This document shows, piece by piece, positions 17,590 to 26,085 of a stretch of DNA of 64,000 nucleotides. Where the stretch lies: positions 3,674,501 to 3,738,500 of the forward strand of contig NC_019757.1 in the NCBI RefSeq assembly GCF_000317535.1. The letters are read 5' to 3'. The DNA comes from Cylindrospermum stagnale PCC 7417. GTDB lineage: Bacteria > Cyanobacteriota > Cyanobacteriia > Cyanobacteriales > Nostocaceae. The translations under genes were made by a program, and so were the position numbers. Every line of letters starts with the position of its first letter. The stretch's first letter is position 1. Under the pieces are notes generated by a model. That model was not told where the DNA came from, did no database searches, and saw only the letters and a list, made by a program, of their open reading frames with translations.

Positions 17590-17867
17590 CAAAACCTCCG
17601 AGTAACTGCGAACATACCGCCTAGTAGTTGGTTGTATGGGAAATAAAAACTGTAATTTGCTTGCTTCTGTGCTAGCTAAACAAATTACTAATAGAGCAGA
17701 ATGAAAGTTGATTCAAACCAAACAGCTAGAAATTACGCAAAGAAACCCGGTTTATATCAAAAATACTAGAATTATCCCTGGCGAATAGAATTCGCGGCTA
17801 CACAAATTAAGTCCTCGTTGAGTGGGACTGAAGATAAATCTTTGTAACTAGATACTGGTGTAGGAAA

Positions 17868-18584
17868 TTAATTAGCAGTAGTTACTTCAGTGCTACCAGG
17901 GTTATGAGGGCGAGTTAAGCTATCAAATAAAACTTGACCAAGAGCCTTGATTAAACTTTCCTCTAATTCCTGAGCCATCTGTAAATTAAGCTGGAAGGCA
18001 TTGTTTGCTTCTGCTACGATTTTTTCTGCTGCTGCATCATCGATAGGTATAGCGTCTAATGCCTGACGATACTTATCTTTAAATGCTTTCTTATCAGGAA
18101 TTTGCTCAAAATTATAAAAGGATGTGCCTTCGTAGCCAGACAACTTCAGGGTTGACTGAGCAATTTTTTGTAACATCTGACCCCCTGAAAGGTCGCCCAT
18201 GTAGCGAGTGTAGCTATGACCTAGTAATAAGGTAGGTGTATTGGCAGAGATTTCTCGAATGCGGTTGATGTAGGCTTGGGCAGCGGTTGAGGGTGCGATT
18301 TGATGAAGCCAATCATTTCCATAATAGAATACCATATCTTGCTCTAGAGAGGCTTGGCGGTTGAGTTCGGGGAAATAAACTCGACTAATTACGGGATGCT
18401 CTTTGTGAGTTGCAATTGCTGCTTCTAGTTCGCTGTAGATATAGTAAAAATTGGCTAAAAACTTAGCGAAGCAGTCTTTATCTACAACTCCTTTGAGAAA
18501 ACATTTCATGAATCCCACGTTTTCTGCCTCTGTATGAGCTTGTTGGGTACCAGAGCGCAGTTTGATGGCTAGATTACTACTCAT
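17868..18584 (-). CDS. ho: heme oxygenase (biliverdin-producing)
   Basis: Opens heme to biliverdin IXα, CO and iron with ferredoxin as reductant, feeding phycobilin synthesis. The 238-residue protein has the proximal His17 (QQAHTEAE), the distal-helix motif GDLSGGQ, and HSYTRYMGD. A TTG nine codons upstream keeps the frame open, but the ATG at 18584 (MSSNLAIKLRSGT) matches the family start. It is followed by hemN (275 bp gap) and divergent from acsF. By analogy with the chlA2-ho2-hemN set of Synechocystis it is probably the low-oxygen isoform (ho2), though a paralog elsewhere in the genome cannot be checked. Confidence 0.96.
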   Translation of the reverse strand: MSSNLAIKLRSGTQQAHTEAENVGFMKCFLKGVVDKDCFAKFLANFYYIYSELEAAIATHKEHPVISRVYFPELNRQASLEQDMVFYYGNDWLHQIAPSTAAQAYINRIREISANTPTLLLGHSYTRYMGDLSGGQMLQKIAQSTLKLSGYEGTSFYNFEQIPDKKAFKDKYRQALDAIPIDDAAAEKIVAEANNAFQLNLQMAQELEESLIKALGQVLFDSLTRPHNPGSTEVTTAN

Positions 18585-19044
18585 TGTTGTTTCCTTCTTG
18601 TTCCAGGGCAAGGTTTTCAGACAGCTATCAGAGGAAGGATGTCTGCCAGTTAAAGTTAAAAGATTGCTATTCTAGGTTTATAGAGGATCTGTACTATTCT
18701 CCGCCAGCAAGTATCACTGCCAATACAGATCCAAACGATTTTTATTTCTCCCAAAATTATTTAACTATTAATTCTTTGTATAGCGAGAAAGTTATTAATA
18801 TTTCTTTAGATTTTTGAGTATCCAAAAATTTAATTTTTATTTACTGTTTTTTGATGCTAAGTGGCACTGAACACCAAGTTAAGTGGATACAAAATTGGTT
18901 GAGGATAGGCATTTAAACTCTGCTAAGAATTTATGTATTAAGAATATCAAGCACAATTTCTTTTTCAATAATTTAACTGATGACTACTCATAACTATTTA
19001 TGCTTATATAACTTTTAAAGGATAAAATTGGTAAAAGGAGTCTC
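18585..19044. promoter_or_regulatory. divergent promoter region of ho-hemN and acsF
   Basis: 460 AT-rich bases between the heme oxygenase and acsF starts. GAGTATCCAAAAATT near 18816 and GTGGATACAAAATT near 18885 form an interrupted inverted repeat of GTATCC/GGATAC that could be an operator. TATATAAC near 19003 is a possible acsF -10 region. AAAGGAG precedes the acsF ATG. A regulator such as ChlR is not encoded in the window. Confidence 0.45.
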
Positions 19045-20121
19045 ATGATCAAGTCTCTGGAAGCCCCCCAGACTGATTTACTGAAGTCGGGTATTAAAGC
19101 CCCTGTTCAGGAAACATTATTAACGCCCCGGTTTTATACCACGGACTTTGATGCTGTGGCGAAGATGGATTTTTCGGCTCATGAGGCTGAGTTGCGGGCA
19201 GTAGTTGAAGAACTCAGGGCTGATTATAACCGCCACCACTTTGTGCGCGATGAGGAATTTAAGCAGTCTTGGGATCACATTCAGGGGGAAAAGCGCCGTG
19301 CATTTATTGATTTTTTAGAGCGTTCTTGTACTTCAGAATTTTCTGGTTTTCTGCTGTTTAAAGAGTTGTCACGGCGACTGAAGGAGAGCAACCCTTTGTT
19401 GTCTGATGCTTTTAATTTTCTGGCACGGGATGAAGCACGCCATGCGGGATTTCTGAATAAGTCAATGGCAGATTTTAACCTCTCCTTAGACTTAAGTTAT
19501 TTAACTAAAAGTCGTACTTATACATTCTTTCCGCCAGAGTGGATTATTTACACGGTTTACCTATCGGAGAAAATTGGTTACTGGCGCTATATTTTGGTGT
19601 TCCGCCATATGCAAGCGCATCCAGAGTACCAAGTGTATCCTTTGTTCCGGAAGTTTGAGAGTTGGTGTCAGGATGAGAATCGACACGGGGATTTTTTCAA
19701 GGCACTTTTGCGATCGCAACCCCGGCTATGGAACAATTGGCGATCGCGGTTATGGGTGCGGTTCTTTCTGCTGACGGTGTTTGCTACCCACACGATGACG
19801 GTGTTTGAACGAGCGGATTTTTATGAAGCCATTGGTATTCATCCCCGCAAATACAATAACCAAGTGATTGCAGAGACGAATAAAACCGCCGCTAGGGCAT
19901 TTCCGCTGATCTTAAATACAGATCACCCGGAGTTTTTCTGGCGCTTGGAGCAGTGTTCGGACAATAACCTAAAACTGATAGCCTTGAAAAATAGCGATCG
20001 CCCCAAGTTTGTCAAATTTTTGCAAAAAATCCCCCTAGTTATGGGAATCATCTGGCAAATGTTAAAGATTTACCTCATGAAACCCATTGATGCAGAATCA
20101 ATCCGCGAAACAGTGCGTTAA
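19045..20121 (+). CDS. acsF: Mg-protoporphyrin IX monomethyl ester oxidative cyclase
   Basis: Diiron enzyme that forms ring E of chlorophyll using O2. The 358-residue protein carries two carboxylate-bridged iron motifs, DEARH (129-133) and DENRH (210-214), typical of AcsF. Cyanobacteria often hold two copies; the one beside ho and hemN is the low-oxygen form (ChlA2/AcsF2) in Synechocystis. Here it is divergent from ho-hemN rather than in the same operon. AAAGGAG lies just upstream of the ATG at 19045. It ends 7 bp from a convergent solute-binding protein gene. Isoform assignment is from context. Confidence 0.95.
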   Translation: MIKSLEAPQTDLLKSGIKAPVQETLLTPRFYTTDFDAVAKMDFSAHEAELRAVVEELRADYNRHHFVRDEEFKQSWDHIQGEKRRAFIDFLERSCTSEFSGFLLFKELSRRLKESNPLLSDAFNFLARDEARHAGFLNKSMADFNLSLDLSYLTKSRTYTFFPPEWIIYTVYLSEKIGYWRYILVFRHMQAHPEYQVYPLFRKFESWCQDENRHGDFFKALLRSQPRLWNNWRSRLWVRFFLLTVFATHTMTVFERADFYEAIGIHPRKYNNQVIAETNKTAARAFPLILNTDHPEFFWRLEQCSDNNLKLIALKNSDRPKFVKFLQKIPLVMGIIWQMLKIYLMKPIDAESIRETVR

Positions 20122-20128
20122 CTAAAGC

Positions 20129-21034
20129 CTACAAATCACCTTGGGGAATCTCCTCGCGGAATTCGATCATCAGTTGCATTGTTTCTACGGTTAAGTCGCG
20201 TAAATCCCGATTCAGATACACAGCACCTTGAGGGCCAAACCAACGGTCAAAAATCGTCACATATTTGGGATTAACGTTGACAAATCCTTGCATAAACTTG
20301 ACTAAAGAATAGTTCACCGAGTCGAGGAATTTCGAGTTATTCTCCGGCACCATACAAGCAATTCCCTCTCGTGAATAAGGACGCGGCGGTGCGATGGCAA
20401 AATCATCTGGATTTTTCGCTGTTTGCAACCATCCCTCCAACAGAATGCTATCAGATGCAAAAGCGTCAATTTTTCCCTGTTGTAAAGCAGTAAATCCCTC
20501 AGCCCTAGTCTGCAAATACACCAGTTTCGCTTTCGGTTGTGTCCGCTTGATCGCTTGTTCGTTGGTAGTTTGAGCCAGCACACCCACACGCTTACCAATT
20601 AGAGACTCAGGAGAACCTAAATTACTTTCCTTCTTGATTAAGATTTGAGTACCAGTAACCCCATAACTGACAGAAAAATCAACTTTTTTGTCCCGTTCCC
20701 AAGTGAAACTACTAGCATCACAAACAATATCAACTTGTCGGTTGACTATATTAGGAATTCGTTCTGCTGGAGAAAGTCCGACTAATTTCAGTTGAATTTT
20801 TTTGCCCAGTTCTTTTTCTAATTGTTGTTGAATAATACCCAGCATATCTACAGAATAACCAGTTAATTTACCCTGACTGTCAACGTAGGCAAAAGGTAAG
20901 GCATCTTTACTTGTACCAGCCTTTAGCACCCCTGTCCGGGCAACTTTTTGCATCACAGTCTCAGAGTGTGCCATCTGAGGTATCAGTGCTGGTAACGTTA
21001 AGGCGAAAAGAGCAGCAGCAATATTTTTATACAT
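20129..21034 (-). CDS. family 3 extracellular solute-binding protein (amino acid type)
   Basis: Periplasmic binding component of a polar amino acid ABC importer. From the ATG at 21034 the 301-residue product has a Sec signal peptide (MYKNIAAALFALTLPALIPQ, cleavage after AHS near residue 23). The mature part shows GVLKAGTSKDALPFAYVD and GKLTGYSVDML, typical of the family's first lobe. RQVDIVCDASSFTWERDKKVDFS is the classic hinge/ligand block. The frame extends upstream to 21106 but that part lacks signal-peptide logic. No permease or ATPase gene is adjacent, so it works with components encoded elsewhere or as an orphan receptor. Confidence 0.9.
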   Translation of the reverse strand: MYKNIAAALFALTLPALIPQMAHSETVMQKVARTGVLKAGTSKDALPFAYVDSQGKLTGYSVDMLGIIQQQLEKELGKKIQLKLVGLSPAERIPNIVNRQVDIVCDASSFTWERDKKVDFSVSYGVTGTQILIKKESNLGSPESLIGKRVGVLAQTTNEQAIKRTQPKAKLVYLQTRAEGFTALQQGKIDAFASDSILLEGWLQTAKNPDDFAIAPPRPYSREGIACMVPENNSKFLDSVNYSLVKFMQGFVNVNPKYVTIFDRWFGPQGAVYLNRDLRDLTVETMQLMIEFREEIPQGDL

Positions 21035-21400
21035 TTTGGTATTATGGAAACTAGGTAAACACGATAGAGAAACTTTTGAATTAACCAAACTTTCTCGGCT
21101 ATTCAAAATACAAAAAAATTATCCCTATAGAGTACACAAGAACTATATCCAGCAACGATTCTTTACATCTCACCAGTTTTATTTGTAATTCACCAAGAGG
21201 CACGCTACGTAGTAGGATGCGTCCCCTGACGCATCTAAAAACCATGAAAGTAGCCTGAAAAGTTGGTTCTACCGCTAATTGTTTGGATAGTTAGAGCGTA
21301 TTTAATCTTATGAAAAGCGATCGCCTTTCCCCCAGGATAAGCGATCGCGCCTTAAGAGGATGTTTTAAAAGTTGTTAGGGATAAATCAAATACTCGTAGA

Positions 21401-21477
21401 TCCCTCTAAATCTCCTTTAAAAAGGGGGACTGTAAGGAGTTTTTGCCCCCCTTTTTAAGGGGGGTTGGGGGGATCTC
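21401..21477. repeat. C-rich/G-rich hairpin repeat in a gene-free stretch
   Basis: The 600 bases from 21035 to 21634 hold no gene. At 21401-21477 AAAAAGGGGGAC and CCCCCCTTTTTAAGGGGGG segments fold on themselves, and GGGGTTGGGGGGATCT follows, a form common in Nostoc intergenic DNA. HIP1 sites lie nearby at ~21320 and ~21345. Confidence 0.6.
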
Positions 21478-21557
21478 GATCAATTTTGATACTTTACAAA
21501 CATCCTCTAAGCTGCAAACATAAGCAAGTTTTATCAGACAACGGAATAATGAGGGTT

Positions 21558-21581
21558 TGGAGACGATTAATATCGTCTCCA
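21558..21581 (-). terminator. perfect hairpin downstream of the BON lipoprotein gene
   Basis: TGGAGACGAT and its complement enclose a TAAT loop, a 10-bp perfect stem 54 bases after the lipoprotein gene's stop. There is no long T-run on the minus strand, so it is a weak terminator or an mRNA-end stabiliser. Confidence 0.4.
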
Positions 21582-21634
21582 CAGTAGTTTCAATTGCCAG
21601 CACGTAGTCCATTCAACTGAAAACTACTATAATT

Positions 21635-22210
21635 TTATGGCTTTTTCTCAGTTGCAACTTTCGCTTCGACCTTCACGCTCTTAACACCGTTCAGTTGTTT
21701 AACGATGGGTTCGATTTTCTTCAAATCTGCTTCAGTGGGAACCGTTCCTGTGACAGTGACAACACCCTGTTTATCTTCAACTACTAAATTGCTGCCAGGT
21801 AACTTATCCTTTAACTTGCCCAAAGCTAAACTTTTAACATTGTCAGATCCTGCGGTTACTACTGGTTTGGTCTTTTCAGTAGCAGTTTTAGCAGCAGTTG
21901 TATCTGCTATTTTTGTCTTTTCAGTAGCAGCAGTTGTATCTGCTGGTTTGGTCTTTTCAGTAGCAGTTTTAGCAGCAGTTGTATCTGCTATTTTTGTCTT
22001 TTCAGTAGCAGCAGTTGTATCTGCTGGTTTGGTCTTTTCAGTAGCAGTTTTAGCAGCAGTTTCAGTGGTCTGAGAAGCTTCTTTTGCTGGTGCTTGGGCA
22101 GATTCATTGGTAGTGGTAGGATTTTCGGAACTAGATTTAGGAGCTTCCTGGCAACCAAAAACACCAGCTACCAGAACGCCACTAATTAGAAAAGGAATAA
22201 GCTTTTTCAT
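21635..22210 (-). CDS. BON-domain lipoprotein with repeat linker
   Basis: From the ATG at 22210 (MKKLIPFLISG) the 191-residue product has a lipoprotein signal ending VFGC, so Cys20 would be acylated and the protein anchored to a membrane. A low-complexity Thr/Lys/Ala linker follows, built from TATEKTKPADTTAA and TEKTKIADTTAA units, then one BON domain (KLKDKLPGSNLVVEDKQGVV through VKSVKVEAKV). BON domains bind phospholipid or periplasmic partners. The linker derives from an 81-bp tandem DNA repeat. The upstream extension of the frame to 22285 looks non-coding. Confidence 0.85.
   Translation of the reverse strand: MKKLIPFLISGVLVAGVFGCQEAPKSSSENPTTTNESAQAPAKEASQTTETAAKTATEKTKPADTTAATEKTKIADTTAAKTATEKTKPADTTAATEKTKIADTTAAKTATEKTKPVVTAGSDNVKSLALGKLKDKLPGSNLVVEDKQGVVTVTGTVPTEADLKKIEPIVKQLNGVKSVKVEAKVATEKKP
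21862..22060 (-). repeat. 81-bp coding tandem repeat (27 residues)
   Basis: CTGGTTTGGTCTTTTCAG recurs at 21862, 21943 and 22024, exactly 81 bp apart, and the sequence between copies is nearly identical. Each unit encodes 27 residues of the lipoprotein linker and is itself an internal duplication. Copy-number change would alter linker length without a frameshift. Confidence 0.9.
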
Positions 22211-22735
22211 TTTTATCTCGACTTGAGTACTTGAAGCGATTAATTGATCTGTGTGTGATGCTGAGGAGCGAATCTTAAAACACAATTAAAGGTGAAAAAG
22301 CAGCGGGGGAGCTAGACACCTATGTTACTGAAAGTCTAAACTGGGATAACTTCTAGCAGCTAAAATCTGGAACCCAGTTCTGAGAAGCACCAATTTAATT
22401 TTTATGCCTGCTACAGACTGGTAGCGGCTCTGGACAACGGTTGGCTCGCCGCAAAGAAAGATGTAGACAGCCAGTGGCTTAGAAGAGGGTAGACGCTGCC
22501 GCACCACAACGGTCACTTGATGCTATCAGATTTGGGGAAATTTAGCGATCCCTGCTCAAAATTTCCTGACATTTAGGACAGATGATCAAGAAGCAATAAA
22601 GAATAAAAGGGGAAATTGCGCCTCAATTGTTCGGTTATACGACTGTCATCAATACACAAATCACTATAACCTCGTAAGTATATGGTGCAATGCCTAGCTG
22701 CTGTTAGACGCTCTTGAATCAAGGGGTGAAAACCT
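22211..22735. other. 525-bp gene-free stretch between divergent genes
   Basis: It contains the promoters of the BON lipoprotein gene (minus) and of the kinase gene at 22736 (plus). Short minus-strand frames here have no family features. AAGGGGTG lies ahead of the GTG start at 22736. I see no other structure. Confidence 0.5.
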
Positions 22736-24220
22736 GTGTACGAATGGATCTTGCCGAGTCTGAGCGAAGTTTTAGCCGAAAGCCAATCAAGCGTGGCTGA
22801 ATGTCTACCTGCCAAAGCAGAGCAACAATGGCGCGTTAGCCTTGCAGCGACAGAACATTTGCTACTCAAAACTTTAACAAAAGCAACACCAGACACCATC
22901 CAAGGTTTAGTTTTAGCTGCACCAGCACCTCTATTTAGTCAACCAAAACTGACTCAAAGCTTAAAAACTGTAACTTTTACGGCAAGACCTTTCAACCCCT
23001 TGGCACTGATGCCATGGAAAATGCCGCCTGTTGCTACCACGGTAGATGAAATCATTCCCGAAGAATCGATACTGCCGTTACTACCTGCCGATCCTCTGGG
23101 GTCGGAGCAGTTTTGCTTGGTGTTCACTGATAAATTTAGATTAGTGCTGGTTTTAGCAGAACATAAAAACGGTAAAAAAGAGTTTTCATTTTCCTTTGAG
23201 CCAGAGGTAGTCCAGCAGGCGTGGCGAGCGTTGGGAGCGCGGGTAATACTGACCAATCCAGAATTTTTTGCCGATCTAGATGTATTGGTACAAAAGTATT
23301 TTCCAGTGGCGCCAGATTACCGCACCGTAGTTCAGTTTAGCCAGCTGTTACTTCGAGAATTAACAGAGCCGCCATTCGCAGACACGGTGACACCTACTCC
23401 CCAAATCCCCCAATCCTCCCATCCCCCCGTCCCTTCTAATCCCCACTTCATCGGCACCCCAAGTTCCTCATCTTCCCCTCAACGTCCCGATGTGGAGTTA
23501 CTGCAAGCTTTTGCTCACGAAGTCCGCACCCCACTGACAACTATTCGCACGATGACTCGCCTACTGCTAAAGCGACGGGATTTACCGACTAGTGTGATCA
23601 GTCGTTTAGAAGTTATCGACCACGAGTGTACTGAGCAAATTGACCGGATGGAGTTGCTGTTTAAGGCAGCAGAACTAGAAACTTGTGCCTCGGTAAGATT
23701 TTCTGGAACTCAACTGACGCCGATGTCTCTAGATCAAGTATTGCAGCAGAGTATTCCTCGTTGGCAACAAGCGGCGAAGCGACGGAACTTGACTTTGGAT
23801 GTGGTTTTACCGCAGCATTTACCAACGGTGGTGAGTAATCCCACTATGCTAGATCAGGTACTCACGGGTTTGATGGAAAATTTCACTCGCAGCTTACCAC
23901 CTGGTAGCCATATTCAAGTTCATGTCATTCCTGCTGGAGACCAACTGAAGTTGCAATTATCGCCTCAACTCCAGTGCAAAGATGCAAGTAAAACTACCAC
24001 ACCAGCAACGCCACCAATTCGTAAAGCTTTAGGTCAATTGCTAATGTTCCAACCGGAAACGGGGACGATTAGTTTAAATATTGCTGCAACTAAGCATCTG
24101 TTTCAGGCAATTGGTGGCAAGTTGATTGTCCGCCAGCGCCCCCACTACGGGGAAGTGTTGACAATTTTCTTGCCTCTAGAGGTTAGCGATAAACATAAGC
24201 TAGGTCTTAATAACTCATAA
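22736..24220 (+). CDS. histidine kinase-like protein with degenerate ATPase domain
   Basis: A 494-residue soluble protein. Residues 1-~215 form an unrecognised sensory region (MYEWILPSLSEVLAES start), followed by a Pro/Ser-rich linker (~220-250). The HisKA domain is intact: AFAHEVRTPLTTIR with phosphoacceptor His261. The expected HATPase region has an N-box-like MLDQVLTGLMENF but no D-x-G-x-G and no G-x-G-L-G-L block; GTISLNIAATKHLF sits where the latter should be. It may accept phosphate from another kinase rather than bind ATP. It starts with GTG, preceded by AAGGGGTG. Its stop overlaps by 6 bp the end of the convergent kinase gene. Confidence 0.85.
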   Translation: MYEWILPSLSEVLAESQSSVAECLPAKAEQQWRVSLAATEHLLLKTLTKATPDTIQGLVLAAPAPLFSQPKLTQSLKTVTFTARPFNPLALMPWKMPPVATTVDEIIPEESILPLLPADPLGSEQFCLVFTDKFRLVLVLAEHKNGKKEFSFSFEPEVVQQAWRALGARVILTNPEFFADLDVLVQKYFPVAPDYRTVVQFSQLLLRELTEPPFADTVTPTPQIPQSSHPPVPSNPHFIGTPSSSSSPQRPDVELLQAFAHEVRTPLTTIRTMTRLLLKRRDLPTSVISRLEVIDHECTEQIDRMELLFKAAELETCASVRFSGTQLTPMSLDQVLQQSIPRWQQAAKRRNLTLDVVLPQHLPTVVSNPTMLDQVLTGLMENFTRSLPPGSHIQVHVIPAGDQLKLQLSPQLQCKDASKTTTPATPPIRKALGQLLMFQPETGTISLNIAATKHLFQAIGGKLIVRQRPHYGEVLTIFLPLEVSDKHKLGLNNS

Positions 24221-25654
24221 TTCATGCTCGGCAGCAATCACCTCTAGTTTCTCGGAGACGGTTGCCAAGTGTACTGTAAAGGTAGAACCTTCATATAGTT
24301 TACTTTTTACGGAAATAGAACCACCGCTACGCCTCAGCAGTTGTTCCACGATTGTTAATCCTAACCCAGCACCGCTAGCGTCTTCTGTTGATCCTGTACG
24401 CACACGATAAAAGCGGTTAAAGATTTTGGGAATCTCGTTTTCGGCAATACCGATACCTGTGTCGCGGAATTCCAATTGCACATCATCGCCTTGAAGACGC
24501 GCACGCACCCACACTTGGCCACCATTGGGGGTAAACTTCATGCTGTTATGCAGCAAATTAATGACGATCTGCCGCAGTCTACCACTCACACACCAAATAG
24601 CTGGTAGTTCAGTGGGGACGGTGTAAGCTAGCATGATGCCTTTTTCTTGGGCTACAGGTTGGTAGGTACTGACGACCCCTGGCACTATGTCACAGAGGCG
24701 TACCAACTCCAATTTTGTCTCTTCTATATTTCGCTCTAGATCCAGCAGATCCAACAGTCCAGTAATCAGAGAATTTTGGCGATCGCACTGGTTATTTACC
24801 ATCTGTAAATAACGTTGTCGCTGGGGCGGTTTCAGATTAGGGGAGTTCAACAACGACAGTGCTGTTTTTATGTGAGTTAATGGCGTACGCAACTCCTGAC
24901 ACACATTGATTAAGTATTCATCCTTAAGATGTTCTTGCTTTTGCTGACTTTGATTTCGCTGCTGCAATTTGGCGATGCGCCTAGTCATGATTTGCCGATT
25001 CATTTCCTCCTGCCGCTGGAGTTGCTTTACGAACAACTGATTCATCAGTGTTGGCTCGGGTACACTGGGGCAAATAAAATCAGCAGGTACAATTGGCGGT
25101 GATTCTGGAGCTTGCGCCTGATTGATGCCGGTTAATACTCGCTGAATGATTTTTCCTTCAACAGTATTTATTGCCAACAACGATGTTTTTTTGTTGATAT
25201 TTTCTCTAGGTGATGTGTGATTTTTAGAGTTGTTGAGAATCCGTTTAGCTAAAATCAAACTACAAAACTGGGGCGATAAAATCATCAAAAAGTATTCCCG
25301 TTGCAGTTGGCTATTTGGTAGTAACTGCACGCTAATACTGGAATAAGCGGGGAGACAATCATTACTTTCTTGTTCCTTGTCTGGCTCTCTCCTTCTCGAA
25401 CCAGTTTGGCAACTATAGATGATCCCAGAAACACCCATTGAGGATTGATAACGCCATAATTCTGAGTGCCAAATATTTCCCGGTGGTAGCTTTACCCATA
25501 AAGTGGCGTCAATCTGCTGCTCAATTAGTAAGTCAATTTGTGCCCTCACCAGCGCCAGTAGAGTAGCAGGATTGAGAGTTAATGATTGGAGAGGAGTTTG
25601 CCCACCAAGAGCTAGCTGATAAACGGACAGATCATGAGCCAGAGAAAAATTCAT
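24215..25654 (-). CDS. sensor kinase-like protein lacking the phosphoacceptor His
   Basis: A 479-residue soluble protein with an N-terminal sensory part (~1-215, MNFSLAHDLSVYQLALGGQT start), a Gln-rich coiled coil, then HisKA and HATPase domains. The H-box reads CQELRTPLTHIK: the phosphoacceptor His is replaced by Gln253 (codon CAG). The ATPase domain is complete, with N-box INLLHNSMKFT, G1 DTGIGI, F-box IFNRFYR and G2 GAGLGLTIV. It thus should bind ATP but cannot autophosphorylate at the usual site, the opposite defect to its convergent neighbour. Possibly it phosphorylates that partner in trans. Confidence 0.88.
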   Translation of the reverse strand: MNFSLAHDLSVYQLALGGQTPLQSLTLNPATLLALVRAQIDLLIEQQIDATLWVKLPPGNIWHSELWRYQSSMGVSGIIYSCQTGSRRREPDKEQESNDCLPAYSSISVQLLPNSQLQREYFLMILSPQFCSLILAKRILNNSKNHTSPRENINKKTSLLAINTVEGKIIQRVLTGINQAQAPESPPIVPADFICPSVPEPTLMNQLFVKQLQRQEEMNRQIMTRRIAKLQQRNQSQQKQEHLKDEYLINVCQELRTPLTHIKTALSLLNSPNLKPPQRQRYLQMVNNQCDRQNSLITGLLDLLDLERNIEETKLELVRLCDIVPGVVSTYQPVAQEKGIMLAYTVPTELPAIWCVSGRLRQIVINLLHNSMKFTPNGGQVWVRARLQGDDVQLEFRDTGIGIAENEIPKIFNRFYRVRTGSTEDASGAGLGLTIVEQLLRRSGGSISVKSKLYEGSTFTVHLATVSEKLEVIAAEHEL

Positions 25655-25922
25655 TTTGCAAGTACAAAAAGGAAAAACGAAGAATGATCGATCAAGGAGG
25701 CAATAATTCTATCTTCTATTTTCACCCTGATGTATAAATAATTTAGGAACCAACTGCGGCAAGAAAGATGAAGGATAAATTATTGAATTATTAATTATGA
25801 GATTCAGGGAGTTTAGCATTCAAGATAAACTGTGGCAAGTTTTTCTTGGTCTAAATAAATTCCTATTTATTTCATGTATTTATTGATATTCCTCTACTTT
25901 TGTGTGTCTAAATTTTTCTTTT

Positions 25923-25950
25923 GTAGAGACGCAAGGGATGGCGTCTCTAC
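25923..25950. repeat. GTAGAGACGC inverted repeat
   Basis: GTAGAGACGC and its exact complement flank 8 bases. This hairpin repeat is very common in intergenic DNA of Nostoc-type genomes. Confidence 0.7.
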
Positions 25951-25953
25951 TGA

Positions 25954-26071
25954 GGACTTACGCAACTGGTATATGGATTTGTTCGTAGTGTGTACTTCAG
26001 TACACAGAAAGTACTAAATTGTTGACTACGAAATTAAAATTCAGTTCCTGGATTTGATAGTTGCGTCAGCC
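25954..26071. mobile_element. small fold-back (MITE-like) element
   Basis: A ~118-bp segment bounded by GGACTTACGCAACT and AGTTGCGTCAGCC, imperfect terminal inverted repeats. Inside are nested palindromes: TTCGTAGT (25982) with ACTACGAA (26025), and GTGTACT-TC-AGTACAC (25990-26005). The whole would fold into one branched structure and has no coding capacity. It ends ~15 bp from the murE stop codon. Confidence 0.5.
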
Positions 26072-26085
26072 TTCTAATGCAGGCA

